DNA from: Carnobacterium sp. CP1 | GTDB taxonomy: Bacteria > Bacillota > Bacilli > Lactobacillales > Carnobacteriaceae | NCBI RefSeq assembly: GCF_001483965.1 | Contig: NZ_CP010796.1 | Coordinates: forward strand, 372,001 to 436,000 | Direction: 5' to 3' | Length of the DNA stretch: 64,000 bases | Shown: in pieces, positions 15,168 to 24,015 of the stretch | Layout: the number at the start of each line of letters is the position of its first letter | Position numbering within the stretch: position 1 is the first letter of the stretch | Program-made: the position numbers and the translations under genes | The notes under the pieces: model-generated | The model's input: only the letters and a program-made list of their open reading frames with translations | Databases searched by the model: none | What the model was told of the DNA's origin: nothing

Positions 15168-15507
15168 AAATATGAATGAACGTATTACTTTTTTCGTTAT
15201 TAAAAATGGCCAAAATGAAGATGGTGAAGTTATTCCTGGACAAAAAGAAGAATTGTTTACTTGTTGGGCAGAGGCTAGCAAAGCTACTGTTAAAGAATTT
15301 AGAGAACGGACCACTCAAGACATGGCCGGTGAAGGAATCAAGAAACGGAAAGACACCATTATCTTTAATATCCGTTACCAACAAAAACGAGTAGTTGATT
15401 CAACTATGATGATTGTTTTTAGAGGGAATGACTACGAAATATTAAATGTTGAAACAGACTTTATGAGAAAAGATTTTAGTATGATAAGCGCGGTGATGAT
15501 CGAATGA
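15157..15507 (+). CDS. Head-tail joining (stopper) protein
   Basis: The 116-residue product shows the Phage_H_T_join pattern: Met-Asn-Glu-Arg-Ile-Thr-Phe, Phe-Thr-Cys-Trp-Ala-Glu-Ala, Phe-Asn-Ile-Arg-Tyr, then Phe-Arg-Gly-Asn-Asp-Tyr-Glu-Ile-Leu-Asn-Val. SPP1 gp16-like stoppers close the head exit channel. ATG 15157 lies inside the previous gene; ATG 15172 is the alternative. It is coupled downstream by an ATGA overlap. Confidence 0.82.
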   Translation: MITRNMNERITFFVIKNGQNEDGEVIPGQKEELFTCWAEASKATVKEFRERTTQDMAGEGIKKRKDTIIFNIRYQQKRVVDSTMMIVFRGNDYEILNVETDFMRKDFSMISAVMIE

Positions 15508-15872
15508 CAACCGGAACAAATGATCTTCTTGCTAACCTTACGAAGCTGCAGCTAAATAATAAAAGTGCAGCGCGTAAAGCGGTAGATGAGGGAGCGCAGT
15601 TGTTTGCTAAGAATTTAACGGCAAATACACCAATCGGTGAAACGGGAGAGATGGCTGCAAGTGTAGAAGTTTCTGGTTTTAAAGGCGCTAATCAAGGTTT
15701 AATTGAAAAAGATATCGGATATAACCATGCCGTCGGGAATCGAGTTCACTATCCAGACACGGGAACAATTTACCAAAGCGCTCAGAACTTTGTTGAACAG
15801 ACCATTAATCAATCTACACCGCAAGTGCAAGAAATATACAGAGAACAAATCATGAAGGGGTTGAAGCTATAA
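15504..15872 (+). CDS. HK97 gp10-like tail completion protein
   Basis: The 122-residue protein resembles HK97-gp10-like proteins: an N-terminal Leu-x-x-Leu-x-Lys-Leu helix, Ala-Asn-Thr-Pro-Ile-Gly-Glu-Thr-Gly with a following beta segment, and Gly-Tyr-Asn-His-Ala-Val-Gly-Asn-Arg-Val-His-Tyr-Pro. These proteins join the tail to the head. It is coupled by overlaps to both neighbours. Confidence 0.8.
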   Translation: MTTGTNDLLANLTKLQLNNKSAARKAVDEGAQLFAKNLTANTPIGETGEMAASVEVSGFKGANQGLIEKDIGYNHAVGNRVHYPDTGTIYQSAQNFVEQTINQSTPQVQEIYREQIMKGLKL

Positions 15873-16294
15873 TGTTGGCCGAAACAAGAGCTTATCGTTT
15901 ATTGGCGAATGATAGTGAACTCAATTCTCTTTTTGATGCATTGAGAGGCGGTAAATTTGATAAAACAGGTCAGTATATACAAGGAATATTCCTTGATGAC
16001 ATTCCTGATAACTTCAAAAAAGTAGAATCCGCTCCTTTTATGCGAATAAATCCGATCGATGAAAATCCAGCAATTTATTCAGATGATGAAAACCTTGCTG
16101 AGGAACAAACGATACAGATTGACTGGTGGTGCACGTCGGCTAGTCAATCGCTACAAATAAAGAAACTTGTCGATAAAATTTTAAAAAGAAATGGACACAT
16201 TCAATATTATTCAAAGCGATATAAAGACCCTGATATTAACCTCAAAATGAACGTGAGGAAATATCGGGTCTTTGATTTTGACTTAGAAAACTAA
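15872..16294 (+). CDS. Tail terminator-like protein (DUF806-type)
   Basis: The 140-residue protein begins one base into the previous stop. Order (after gp10-like, before the tail tube) and pattern (Asp-Ile-Pro-Asp-Asn-Phe, Pro-Phe-Met-Arg-Ile-Asn-Pro-Ile, Ile-Gln-Ile-Asp-Trp-Trp) fit the tail terminator that caps the growing tube. DUF806 is the likeliest family name. A short inverted repeat (AAAGACCC/GGGTCTTT) near the gene end is incidental to the coding. Confidence 0.75.
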   Translation: MLAETRAYRLLANDSELNSLFDALRGGKFDKTGQYIQGIFLDDIPDNFKKVESAPFMRINPIDENPAIYSDDENLAEEQTIQIDWWCTSASQSLQIKKLVDKILKRNGHIQYYSKRYKDPDINLKMNVRKYRVFDFDLEN

Positions 16295-16315
16295 AAATAG
16301 AAAGAGGTAGAAAAA

Positions 16316-16879
16316 ATGGGAAAAGTAAAATTTGGTTTAAGTGCAGTAGAATACGGGAAAGTTGATTCTGATAACACGGTAAAAGTAACGAACAAGTTGC
16401 CGGGAGTAAAAACAGCGAAGATCAATATCACAAATGAATTAGTAACGGTTATGGCTGATGATGGTCCAGATGCAGTTCTATCAGGAGGCATTACAGATAC
16501 TCAATTAGAGCTAGCCGTTTTAGATTTAGCTTCTACAGCTCGTGTTGATTTCTTTGGAATCACGATTGAAAAAGGAGTAGAAAAATATAACAAAAACCTA
16601 ACTCCTAACGACATTGCGATTATGTTTAAAACGAAAATGGAAGACGGGAAAGCCGTTTGGTTCGGTCTTTTGAAAGGTAAGTTCAATATCCCTGGTTTCG
16701 ATGGAGCGACAAAAGAAGGAACGCCTGCACCAACTACTGATGCTACTACTGGTCAATTTGTTGCTCGTGGAGATGAAGAAGAAGGCGATATTTTATATAT
16801 CGGTCGTGAAGATAATGAAGACTTTGTCTTTGAAGACTTCAAGAAAATGGTATTCCCAAGCACTCCGGTGTTGCCCTGA
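16316..16879 (+). CDS. Major tail (tube) protein, phi13-like
   Basis: The 187-residue protein matches the phi13-type major tail protein: Val-Lys-Phe-Gly-Leu-Ser-Ala-Val-Glu-Tyr-Gly at the start, Leu-Pro-Gly-Val-Lys-Thr-Ala-Lys-Ile in the first third, and Thr-Gln-Leu-Glu-Leu-Ala-Val. It stacks as hexameric rings to make the tail tube. The gene ends Leu-Pro with the codons TTG-CCC-TGA, a known type of +1 slippery stop, and the +1 frame stays open for 17 residues. Confidence 0.92.
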   Translation: MGKVKFGLSAVEYGKVDSDNTVKVTNKLPGVKTAKINITNELVTVMADDGPDAVLSGGITDTQLELAVLDLASTARVDFFGITIEKGVEKYNKNLTPNDIAIMFKTKMEDGKAVWFGLLKGKFNIPGFDGATKEGTPAPTTDATTGQFVARGDEEEGDILYIGREDNEDFVFEDFKKMVFPSTPVLP

Positions 16880-16931
16880 ACCTCCTCTTTTTAAAGAAGA
16901 GGAAGAACCAGAAGAAGAAATAACAGAATAA
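16874..16931 (+). CDS. +1 frameshift extension of tail tube protein
   Basis: At CCC-TGA (16874-16879) a Pro-tRNA can slip to CCT and continue Glu-Pro-Pro-Leu-Phe-Lys, then an acidic stretch to TAA 16929. The total would be 204 residues. SPP1 gp17.1* and Listeria phage PSA Tsh use comparable +1 shifts at CCC near the stop. Here the added tail is short and acidic rather than an Ig or FN3 domain. Inferred from sequence only. Confidence 0.55.
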
Positions 16932-16936
16932 ACGTG

Positions 16937-16967
16937 AAAGGTTAGTCATTTGACTAGCCTTTTTTAT
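16937..16967 (+). terminator. Terminator between tail tube and tail chaperone genes
   Basis: GGTTAGTCA and TGACTAGCC form a nine-pair stem (one G-T) followed by TTTTTTAT. A partial terminator here would keep tail tube mRNA in excess over downstream tail genes. Confidence 0.75.
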
Positions 16968-16990
16968 TTGAAATATAGGAGGAAAAAAAG

Positions 16991-17308
16991 ATGGTAGCAA
17001 TTGAATTGACGATTGATGGAAAAGTTAAGAAGTTTGAAAAGAAAGAGCTGTTCATACGAGAAAACATTGCTGCGATGCAGTTTAGTTTTAAGCAAAACAA
17101 ATACTTAAATAAAGAAGATCAAACAGAAGAAGATATTGAAGAAAATCAAACAAATTTTGCTGACTTTATTTCTTATGTCTTCAATCGAGAGTTTACAGCA
17201 GAGGAATTTATCAATGGTTGCACCATAAAGGATTCAAAAAAAGCTGAAAATATTTATATCGAATGCCTTGGAGGAAAAAGCGACGACGAAAAAAAGGACC
17301 AAGCCTAA
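16991..17308 (+). CDS. Tail assembly chaperone, G-like
   Basis: The 105-residue acidic protein (Phe-Lys-Gln-Asn-Lys-Tyr, Phe-Thr-Ala-Glu-Glu-Phe-Ile-Asn-Gly-Cys) precedes the tape measure gene, as does lambda gpG. Its end carries A-AAA-AAG (17290-17296) in the reading frame, the classic -1 slippery heptamer. Most ribosomes would stop at 17308 and a minority would read on into the T frame. It coats the tape measure during tail assembly. Confidence 0.85.
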   Translation: MVAIELTIDGKVKKFEKKELFIRENIAAMQFSFKQNKYLNKEDQTEEDIEENQTNFADFISYVFNREFTAEEFINGCTIKDSKKAENIYIECLGGKSDDEKKDQA

Positions 17309-17496
17309 CCATTGAGGAAGGCTATCAAAAAATGAAAGAACTCATTAATAGTCTGATTAAAAGTGGCTATAAGCTTCCGGAAATATACGGAATGACATTA
17401 GCTGATATCGACTTCCTAATAGAAGTTTCAAATGTTGAAGAAACCAAAGAAGAGGAGTTGGTAACGCTAGATCAGGCGTTCCCATTCCTGTTTTAA
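17296..17496 (+). CDS. Tail assembly chaperone T part, reached by -1 frameshift
   Basis: This frame continues from the slippery A-AAA-AAG as Gly-Pro-Ser-Leu-Thr-Ile-Glu-Glu-Gly-Tyr to a stop at 17496. The fused G-T product would be about 168 residues. There is no ribosome binding site for the internal ATG at 17263, so frameshifting is the plausible route. G-T recruits the tape measure and tail tube subunits. An Asp-Ile-Asp-Phe-Leu-Ile helix dominates the C-terminus. Confidence 0.8.
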   Translation, partial: GPSLTIEEGYQKMKELINSLIKSGYKLPEIYGMTLADIDFLIEVSNVEETKEEELVTLDQAFPFLF

Positions 17497-17513
17497 AAGA
17501 AAGGAGGTAAATA

Positions 17514-20500
17514 ATGAATGGTAATTTAGGCCATATAGCAGCAACAGCCACATTAAATATTGACCCGTTTCAACAAAGTACCAGAGTATTAGGGACACAA
17601 ATCCGATCGCTGGATAAAGCTTTGAAAGCACAAGAAACAGCCTTTAAAAATAGCGGGAAATCAATAAATAGCATGAAAGCGACTTATACCCAAACCGGAC
17701 AAAGTGCTAAAGCATATAGTGCTTTATTAACCCAACAAAAAGCGAAATATGATGAACTTAAAAAAGGCATTGGTGATGTGAGCAAAGCCACTGCTGGCCA
17801 AAAGACAGATTTATTAAGTGCTGAGGCAGCAATGAACGGAACTGCAAGTAAGCTAGAAACACTTACTGGAAAATATAACGACTTAGGAAAAACGATTGCT
17901 ATTCAAGAATCGAATTGGACTAAAGTTGGAACCAGTTTACAAGCTATTGGCGACAAAGGGAAGAAAATCGGCGATGGACTAACCAGTTTTGGGAACAAGT
18001 GGACCGTTGGCGTGACAGCACCTATTATCGCAGGGGTTGCAGGAAGTGTTAAAGCTGCAATAGATTTCGAATCAGCTTTCGCAGGAGTAAAGAAAACAGT
18101 TGATGAAGTAGTCGATTCAAACGGTATTGTCGTTATTTCTTATAAGGAACTATCAAAGGGCATAAGAGAAATGTCAAAAGAATTGCCTGCTAGTGCTGTA
18201 GAAATATCAAACGTGGCTGAAGCGGCTGGACAATTAGGTATCCAAACAGAAAATGTTCTTTCTTTCTCTAAAACGATGATAGATTTAGGTGAATCTACAA
18301 ATATGGGAGCAACTGAAGCTGCAACTGCATTGGCTAGGTTTGCAAACATAACGGGACTAAGTCAAGATAAGTTCTCTAATTTAGGCTCTGCAATCGTGGA
18401 TTTAGGAAACAACTTTGCTACTACTGAAAGTGAAATAGTAGCAATGTCTCTTAGGCTGGCCGGTGCAGGTGCACAAATTGGACTTAGTGAAGCAGACATA
18501 CTAGGACTTTCAGCGGCGTTAAGTTCTGTAGGCATAGAAAGTGAAGCAGGTGGTTCTGCTTTCAGTAAAATTATGGTGAATATGCAATTAGCTGCAGCAA
18601 AAGGTGGGCAAGAATTAGAAGACTTTGCAAACATAGCTGGAATGAGTGCTGCTGACTTTAAAAAAGCCTTTGAAACTGATGCTGTTGGAGCAATTGGGGC
18701 ATTCGTTGAAGGATTAGGAAAAGCTGAAGAAAAAGGAACGACAGCAATAGAGTTATTAGATGAGATGGGTATTTCAGAAGTTCGCTTACGTGATGCTCTT
18801 TTGCGTGCAGGTAATGCAAGCGAGTTGTTTGGTGGTGCTGTTGAAATGTCTAATAAAGCGTTTAGTGAAAACACGGCTCTAACTGAAGAAGCAAGCAAAC
18901 GTTACGAAACAACCGAATCAAAACTGAAAATATTAAGAAATCAAGTAACAGATACAGCTATTGAGTTTGGTGGTCCTTTTGTAGATGCTTTAAGAAACGG
19001 ATTAGAAGCTGCTGAACCATTAATTCAAACTCTAGGAAACTTAGCTCAATCCTTTAGTGAAGCTAGTCCTGAAATGCAAGGTACTATCGTCAAAGCGTTA
19101 GCGTTCACTGCTGCAATAGGTCCAGCAAGTAGTATTCTAGGGAAGTTTATCAGCATTGGTAGTGGCGGACTGTCTATGATGGGAGGGCTTGCTAAACATT
19201 TTGGAGTAGTAAGTGGAACGGCTAAAGCTAGTTCTGCAGCATTTGAAATTGCGGCTGATGGAACATTGAAACTATTAGGTGGAACAGAAGCTTTGAGTGC
19301 TGGGATGGTAGGTGCTTCCGGAAGCTCTGCTGGTTTAATTGCTTCGCTTGGTGCCATTGCCCCAGCTTTACTAGTGGTAGGCGGCGTAGTTGCTGCAGGA
19401 GCGGTTGTCTGGAAAGTATGGGGAGAAGATGCATGGAAAGCAGGGGAGCGAACACGTAAGTGGGGCACCGACGTTGGTGAAAGTGCAGACAAAGCCTTGA
19501 ATGAATTCCAAACAATGTCTGATGAAGCCAGCCTTGCCACTGATTTGATGGCTTTCAATATAGAAGAAGGAACCACTAGAGCTGTTGGTGCTTATGAGGG
19601 CATGTCTAACAGCATTAAAGAAGACATTCAAGAAACGATCTCTGAAACAGAAGAAGGATTGGCTGGTCTACCTGAATCAGTAAGAAAAATTGTCGGAGAG
19701 TCAATGACAGAGGGAATGGCTGAACAGACCAAAATGATCGCTGAAGTGGATAAAATACAATCAGCGATTACAGGAATATATGAAAATGCATTAGCTGAAA
19801 ATAGAGAAGTAACCGATGCTGAATTAACCGTCATAGAAAACTATCATTCTCGATTAGCTGAAATCAGAAGTGAAACACTTCAACTGAGTGCTGAAGAACA
19901 ACGAAGTGTGCAGGCCGTTATGGCTAATGATCTGAAAGAATTTTCTGCTGAACAGTTAAGGCAACGTATAGAAATGTTACATGAAGAAAAAACAGCTATT
20001 CAAGCTGGTTATGCTGAACAAGCTGCACTATTAGAAGAGCAACGAACAAGCGGGAAAATTAGTGGACAGGAGTACAATGATGCGATGTCTGCTTTACGTA
20101 TTTCTGAGTTAGAAGACTTGAAAGAAATAGGCGCTGAATATATTAAAGTTTGGGAAGAACAAGGTAATGTTCCTGTGGAAGTTCAGAAGAAAATGCTTGC
20201 TGATATGGGACTTAATTATGATGAAATTCAAGCTAGAATCGAATTAGCTAACCAGAAAATAGACCAATCGAATCAAAGCATGATTGAATCATCAAAAGGT
20301 GCTTCTGAAGAAGTTCGTGAAGCGAATGAAGCTTGGAACGGTATGATACTTGATGAAAAAACCGGTGAAGTTAAAACAAACCTTGATGAAGTTATTACTG
20401 AAGCCAGCCAGTCTGAAGAAGGTTGGAACAATCTTGAATTTATCATGCAAAACGCTGAATTAGATACTAACGCTAAAGAAAAAATTATGGAAGCGTTAAT

Positions 20501-21563
20501 GGCTAATGGTAAATGGTGGGAAATGGACTTCCCTACTCAATTCGCAGACGTCGAAACAAACGCTGGGGAAACCGCAACTTATTTCTTGCAGTCAAATTAT
20601 GATTGGGAAAATATGGAATACAAAGATCAGATGGCTATTTTAAATACCAATACCCCCGAAATGCTTAAACAAGCATTAATGGATACAGGTGTTTGGAATA
20701 ATTTGAGTCCATCTGAACAAGAGATGATCATGACTACCACAGCTGGCGCTGCTGCAAAACAAGCATTAATCGCAACAGGTCAATGGGATTCTTTAAGCCC
20801 AAAGCAAAAAGAAATGGTTGTGACAAGTAATTCCACACAGAAAGCATTAGAAGGCGTTCAAGCTGCTAGTAGTTGGAACGGTAAAGAGTGGGTACCCAAA
20901 GATATCCGAGTCGAGACAAACGCAGCAACAGTTGCTAGTTCTGCTCAAAGGTCGATAGACGGAGTGGTTGGTAAAACAGTTACGATTAAAACCATTAAGG
21001 AAAATATTACCAGCTACCAAACCATTCAAAAGGGAGGTTTAGGTGGACCTAGATTAGCTAAAGGAACGAATTTCCATATTGGTGGGCTTGCTACATTAGG
21101 TGACGGTGGAAATCATGAGCCTTATTTAACTCCGCAAGGTGAATTTGGTATTTCTCCTAATGTAGATACCCTATTTAATTTGCCAAGAGGAACTAAAGTT
21201 TGGCCGACAATAGAAAAGTTCAAAGCTGCAATACCTAAATTTGCAAATGGCACTGATATTGCTGACACAAAAATAATGAACACATTAAGCATGATGAGCA
21301 ACGTTACTAGAAACAACGGTAATAGACAATCTCCCGCAAACAATTCTGAAACGGCGCGAGAATCGTCCTCTCAAACAGTGATAAATCAGTTAGTTGATGG
21401 TCAAAATGCTTTAACCACTATGATGAGTCAATTAATTAATAATAGTGGTAAACCTATTTACTTTAATTTTAATGGTAAACAATTTGGTCAGCTATTAGTT
21501 CCTATTTTAGATCAACAAGATGGCCAAAGAATACAAGATGCTGAAGGGAGGATATTTATTTGA
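17514..21563 (+). CDS. Tail tape measure protein
   Basis: The 1349-residue protein sets tail length. Residues 1-160 are coiled coil. Residues of about 215-560 are a TP901-type core (Val-Ala-Glu-Ala-Ala-Gly-Gln-Leu-Gly-Ile, Ala-Ala-Leu-Ser-Ser-Val-Gly-Ile-Glu, Ala-Gly-Gly-Ser-Ala-Phe-Ser). Hydrophobic segments follow near 610-640. Residues of about 965-1125 hold five or so tandem units of about 31 residues, each with a Gly-x-Trp-x-x-Leu/Met and a Thr-Asn or similar step. AAAGGAGG precedes ATG 17514. At about 3 bases per angstrom-scale residue step the tail would be roughly 200 nm (inferred from the family rule). Confidence 0.95.
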   Translation: MNGNLGHIAATATLNIDPFQQSTRVLGTQIRSLDKALKAQETAFKNSGKSINSMKATYTQTGQSAKAYSALLTQQKAKYDELKKGIGDVSKATAGQKTDLLSAEAAMNGTASKLETLTGKYNDLGKTIAIQESNWTKVGTSLQAIGDKGKKIGDGLTSFGNKWTVGVTAPIIAGVAGSVKAAIDFESAFAGVKKTVDEVVDSNGIVVISYKELSKGIREMSKELPASAVEISNVAEAAGQLGIQTENVLSFSKTMIDLGESTNMGATEAATALARFANITGLSQDKFSNLGSAIVDLGNNFATTESEIVAMSLRLAGAGAQIGLSEADILGLSAALSSVGIESEAGGSAFSKIMVNMQLAAAKGGQELEDFANIAGMSAADFKKAFETDAVGAIGAFVEGLGKAEEKGTTAIELLDEMGISEVRLRDALLRAGNASELFGGAVEMSNKAFSENTALTEEASKRYETTESKLKILRNQVTDTAIEFGGPFVDALRNGLEAAEPLIQTLGNLAQSFSEASPEMQGTIVKALAFTAAIGPASSILGKFISIGSGGLSMMGGLAKHFGVVSGTAKASSAAFEIAADGTLKLLGGTEALSAGMVGASGSSAGLIASLGAIAPALLVVGGVVAAGAVVWKVWGEDAWKAGERTRKWGTDVGESADKALNEFQTMSDEASLATDLMAFNIEEGTTRAVGAYEGMSNSIKEDIQETISETEEGLAGLPESVRKIVGESMTEGMAEQTKMIAEVDKIQSAITGIYENALAENREVTDAELTVIENYHSRLAEIRSETLQLSAEEQRSVQAVMANDLKEFSAEQLRQRIEMLHEEKTAIQAGYAEQAALLEEQRTSGKISGQEYNDAMSALRISELEDLKEIGAEYIKVWEEQGNVPVEVQKKMLADMGLNYDEIQARIELANQKIDQSNQSMIESSKGASEEVREANEAWNGMILDEKTGEVKTNLDEVITEASQSEEGWNNLEFIMQNAELDTNAKEKIMEALMANGKWWEMDFPTQFADVETNAGETATYFLQSNYDWENMEYKDQMAILNTNTPEMLKQALMDTGVWNNLSPSEQEMIMTTTAGAAAKQALIATGQWDSLSPKQKEMVVTSNSTQKALEGVQAASSWNGKEWVPKDIRVETNAATVASSAQRSIDGVVGKTVTIKTIKENITSYQTIQKGGLGGPRLAKGTNFHIGGLATLGDGGNHEPYLTPQGEFGISPNVDTLFNLPRGTKVWPTIEKFKAAIPKFANGTDIADTKIMNTLSMMSNVTRNNGNRQSPANNSETARESSSQTVINQLVDGQNALTTMMSQLINNSGKPIYFNFNGKQFGQLLVPILDQQDGQRIQDAEGRIFI

Positions 21564-22264
21564 GATTAGGAATAAAAATTGATGAAATAGATTTGTTTAA
21601 AGAATATAGAATTAATGTTGAATCAAGAAGTATCGGCAATCCAGACAAAAACAAAATACTGGAAGAGATTCCGTTTTCGAATAAACTTCTCGACTTCAGC
21701 GAATTGTATGGAGAACAAACTTATACAGAAAGACCTATATCGTATGTTCTGAATTTAATCGGCACACAACCCACAAGGGAGTCAGCTTATTATTTGCAAA
21801 CGATCATGACCAATCTGTTAATGGAGAAACAACAATTCAAATTGTATGACGATATCTTCCCCGGCTACTTTTTTTTAGCTGAAGTAAGGGAAGGTACCGC
21901 ATTTGAACCGATCGTCTATGCGGGTAAGTTGCAGGTCAACATGACAGCTTATCCGTACAAAATTAAAGAAGCTCGTGAAGGCAGCCCTTACTGGGATGAT
22001 TATTCCGAGTTGGATTATTACCAGGAGTCAACGTATACGATCAACGGGTCCAAAACGATTGAATTGATGAATAATGGAATGGCTTCGGTGGTTCCCAAAG
22101 TAACCTGTTCCGCTCCAATGGCGGTCAAAAAAGATACGGTTCAGATTAATTTTCCAAAAGGCACGAATGAATCATTGGATTTTGTTATCAATAAAGGTAT
22201 GAACCATTTGACAGTGACCGGCAATGGCACGATCGACTTCGAGTTTCATAAGGAGTTGATTTAA
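21560..22264 (+). CDS. Distal tail protein (Dit)
   Basis: TTG 21560 overlaps the tape measure stop, with GGGAGG upstream. The 234-residue protein has the Dit/Sipho_tail layout: a beta-rich N-terminal belt with Phe-Ser-Asn-Lys-Leu-Leu-Asp-Phe-Ser and Tyr-Glu/Tyr-Gly features, and a C-terminal galectin-like domain ending in Gly-x-Gly-Thr-Ile-Asp-Phe-Glu-Phe. It forms the hub joining tail tube and baseplate. Confidence 0.87.
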   Translation: MRLGIKIDEIDLFKEYRINVESRSIGNPDKNKILEEIPFSNKLLDFSELYGEQTYTERPISYVLNLIGTQPTRESAYYLQTIMTNLLMEKQQFKLYDDIFPGYFFLAEVREGTAFEPIVYAGKLQVNMTAYPYKIKEAREGSPYWDDYSELDYYQESTYTINGSKTIELMNNGMASVVPKVTCSAPMAVKKDTVQINFPKGTNESLDFVINKGMNHLTVTGNGTIDFEFHKELI

Positions 22265-23838
22265 TGTATCGCGTTACTTTTCATGAAGATATTAACGACA
22301 AAAAAAGCACCATCATACACTATCCGAACATTGAGCAAATAAAGTTAACTAGCGGGAATGTAGGACAAGGAGTCAATGTGGTCAATTCTTTTACGTTTAC
22401 TTTAAACATGAAAAACCCGGCCTACAGCAAAATTAAACCCAGAAAGTCGCTGCTGAATGTCTACAACACGAAGACCGGAAAAGATGAGTTTAACGGGTAT
22501 GTTTTGCGGTTGAACAGCACGATGGCGGCTAACGGAATGTACAACAAATCGTTTACTGCAGTCGATGGATTGAATTATTTAAAAGAGACCAGCCAACCAT
22601 TTGCTGAAATACACAATAAGACACCAAAAGAATTTCTTCAAATCGTTATTGATAATCATAACGCCAGCACCGACAACCATAAGAAATTTATATTAGGTAC
22701 GGTCAACGTTACGAATTCAACAGATAACGTTTACCGCTTTTTAAGCCAAGACATGAATACATTTGATACTATTTTTGACAAGCTCGTGGATCGCTTAGGT
22801 GGAGAAATAAGAACGAGATTCGTTGATGGCCAATGGTATTTAGACTGGATGACGGTTATTGGTGAGGAGAAGACAACTGAAATAAGAGTTGGCAAAAACT
22901 TAAAGTCGCAAGATCGTGACGAGGACACAGAGACCGTTGCTACTCGCTGGTACATTTATGGTGCTACGATTGAAGCAGAAGAAGGCGCTGAGGTATCAGA
23001 CGTCTCTAGGCCACGAATCAGCATCAGCAGTGTTAACGGTGGCAAAGCCTATATTGATGATGTAAAAGGAATTGAACAATTTGGCATTATTGCTGGAATA
23101 AAGGTATTTGACGATGTGAATCAGCCGAACATTCTGTTGACGAAAGGCAAAGAATTCGTTAACACCTATAAGCAGGTGACCATCAGTAATCAAGTGTCCG
23201 CTTATGATTTGTCATTGATTGGGAAAGATATTGATGCTTATGAAGTTTATAATTCATATCCGTTAAATAATCCTGGCATAACGGAAAAAGAAACTGTCCG
23301 GATCGTAGAAAAAAGAATCGATATCAATAACCCGCAATTGAATACTTTAACGATTGGCGATAAATACCAAACCGCAAGCCAGTATCAAGCAGATATGAAA
23401 AAGTCGCAAAAGTCTTATGAAGGTCTACGGACTATGGTGGCCAATCAAACGCAAACGATTGGAAACTTAAAAACGCAGATAGCGAATGTTGGCGAAATAG
23501 TCGATGTAATCAATCTTGAAATTGGCGAGGCTGACATACCAGGTTTAAAGCAAGCAGTAAATAACCTGAATGATGTGGTAGATGCGCTAAATGATTCTAT
23601 TGGCAGTATTCCCGTTTACGACGTGGCCACCGTTTATAAAGATGGTTTAATGAGCTCTCAGAATGTCATCAAACTCAATTCATTGCAGCACTACGATAAA
23701 GCAACTGGATTGACTGATGGATTGATGGCGAAAGAAGATAAGCAAAAATTGAATAGAATCTTAGCAAATCAGTCGATTGATCTAGATCAGTTTATGGCTG
23801 ATTTTTTAGCGTTGAAAGAATTGGTTGAGGGAATTTAG
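22264..23838 (+). CDS. Tail-associated protein (Tal), prophage endopeptidase-tail type
   Basis: The 524-residue protein follows Dit, as Tal always does. The first 370 residues match the prophage-tail/endopeptidase family (Asn-Val-Val-Asn-Ser-Phe-Thr-Phe-Thr, Arg-Lys-Ser-Leu-Leu-Asn-Val, Phe-Asp-Lys-Leu-Val-Asp-Arg-Leu-Gly-Gly). It then changes to coiled coil (about 385-450). The C-terminal section has two similar Asp-Gly-Leu-Met units, as in phage baseplate stalks. No lytic domain is visible. ATG 22264 overlaps the Dit stop. Confidence 0.87.
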   Translation: MYRVTFHEDINDKKSTIIHYPNIEQIKLTSGNVGQGVNVVNSFTFTLNMKNPAYSKIKPRKSLLNVYNTKTGKDEFNGYVLRLNSTMAANGMYNKSFTAVDGLNYLKETSQPFAEIHNKTPKEFLQIVIDNHNASTDNHKKFILGTVNVTNSTDNVYRFLSQDMNTFDTIFDKLVDRLGGEIRTRFVDGQWYLDWMTVIGEEKTTEIRVGKNLKSQDRDEDTETVATRWYIYGATIEAEEGAEVSDVSRPRISISSVNGGKAYIDDVKGIEQFGIIAGIKVFDDVNQPNILLTKGKEFVNTYKQVTISNQVSAYDLSLIGKDIDAYEVYNSYPLNNPGITEKETVRIVEKRIDINNPQLNTLTIGDKYQTASQYQADMKKSQKSYEGLRTMVANQTQTIGNLKTQIANVGEIVDVINLEIGEADIPGLKQAVNNLNDVVDALNDSIGSIPVYDVATVYKDGLMSSQNVIKLNSLQHYDKATGLTDGLMAKEDKQKLNRILANQSIDLDQFMADFLALKELVEGI

Positions 23839-23850
23839 AGGAGGGATTAG

Positions 23851-24015
23851 ATGAGTATATTTATTTATTCATTAATATTAATAGCTATTTCAGTTACCGT
23901 CTCAACAATCATAAATATAATAATCATGAGACAGGTTGCTGAAATAGCTGCTAAAGAAGTTGGGAAAATTGAAGAAAGAATTAAAAGGTTTCTAGAACTT
24001 ATGACTCAGAAATAA
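23851..24015 (+). CDS. Very small membrane protein after Tal
   Basis: A 54-residue ORF has a strong AGAGGAGGG. One hydrophobic helix (residues 3-27) is followed by a charged helical tail (Ala-Ala-Lys-Glu-Val-Gly-Lys-Ile-Glu-Glu-Arg). Its last 17 bases overlap the convergent Abi-like gene. Function unknown. Confidence 0.6.
   Translation: MSIFIYSLILIAISVTVSTIINIIIMRQVAEIAAKEVGKIEERIKRFLELMTQK

Noticed and set aside
18362-18898. 178-residue minus-strand ORF in the tape measure gene
   Set aside because: Ala/Ser/Pro-rich shadow of coding strand codons with no start signal.
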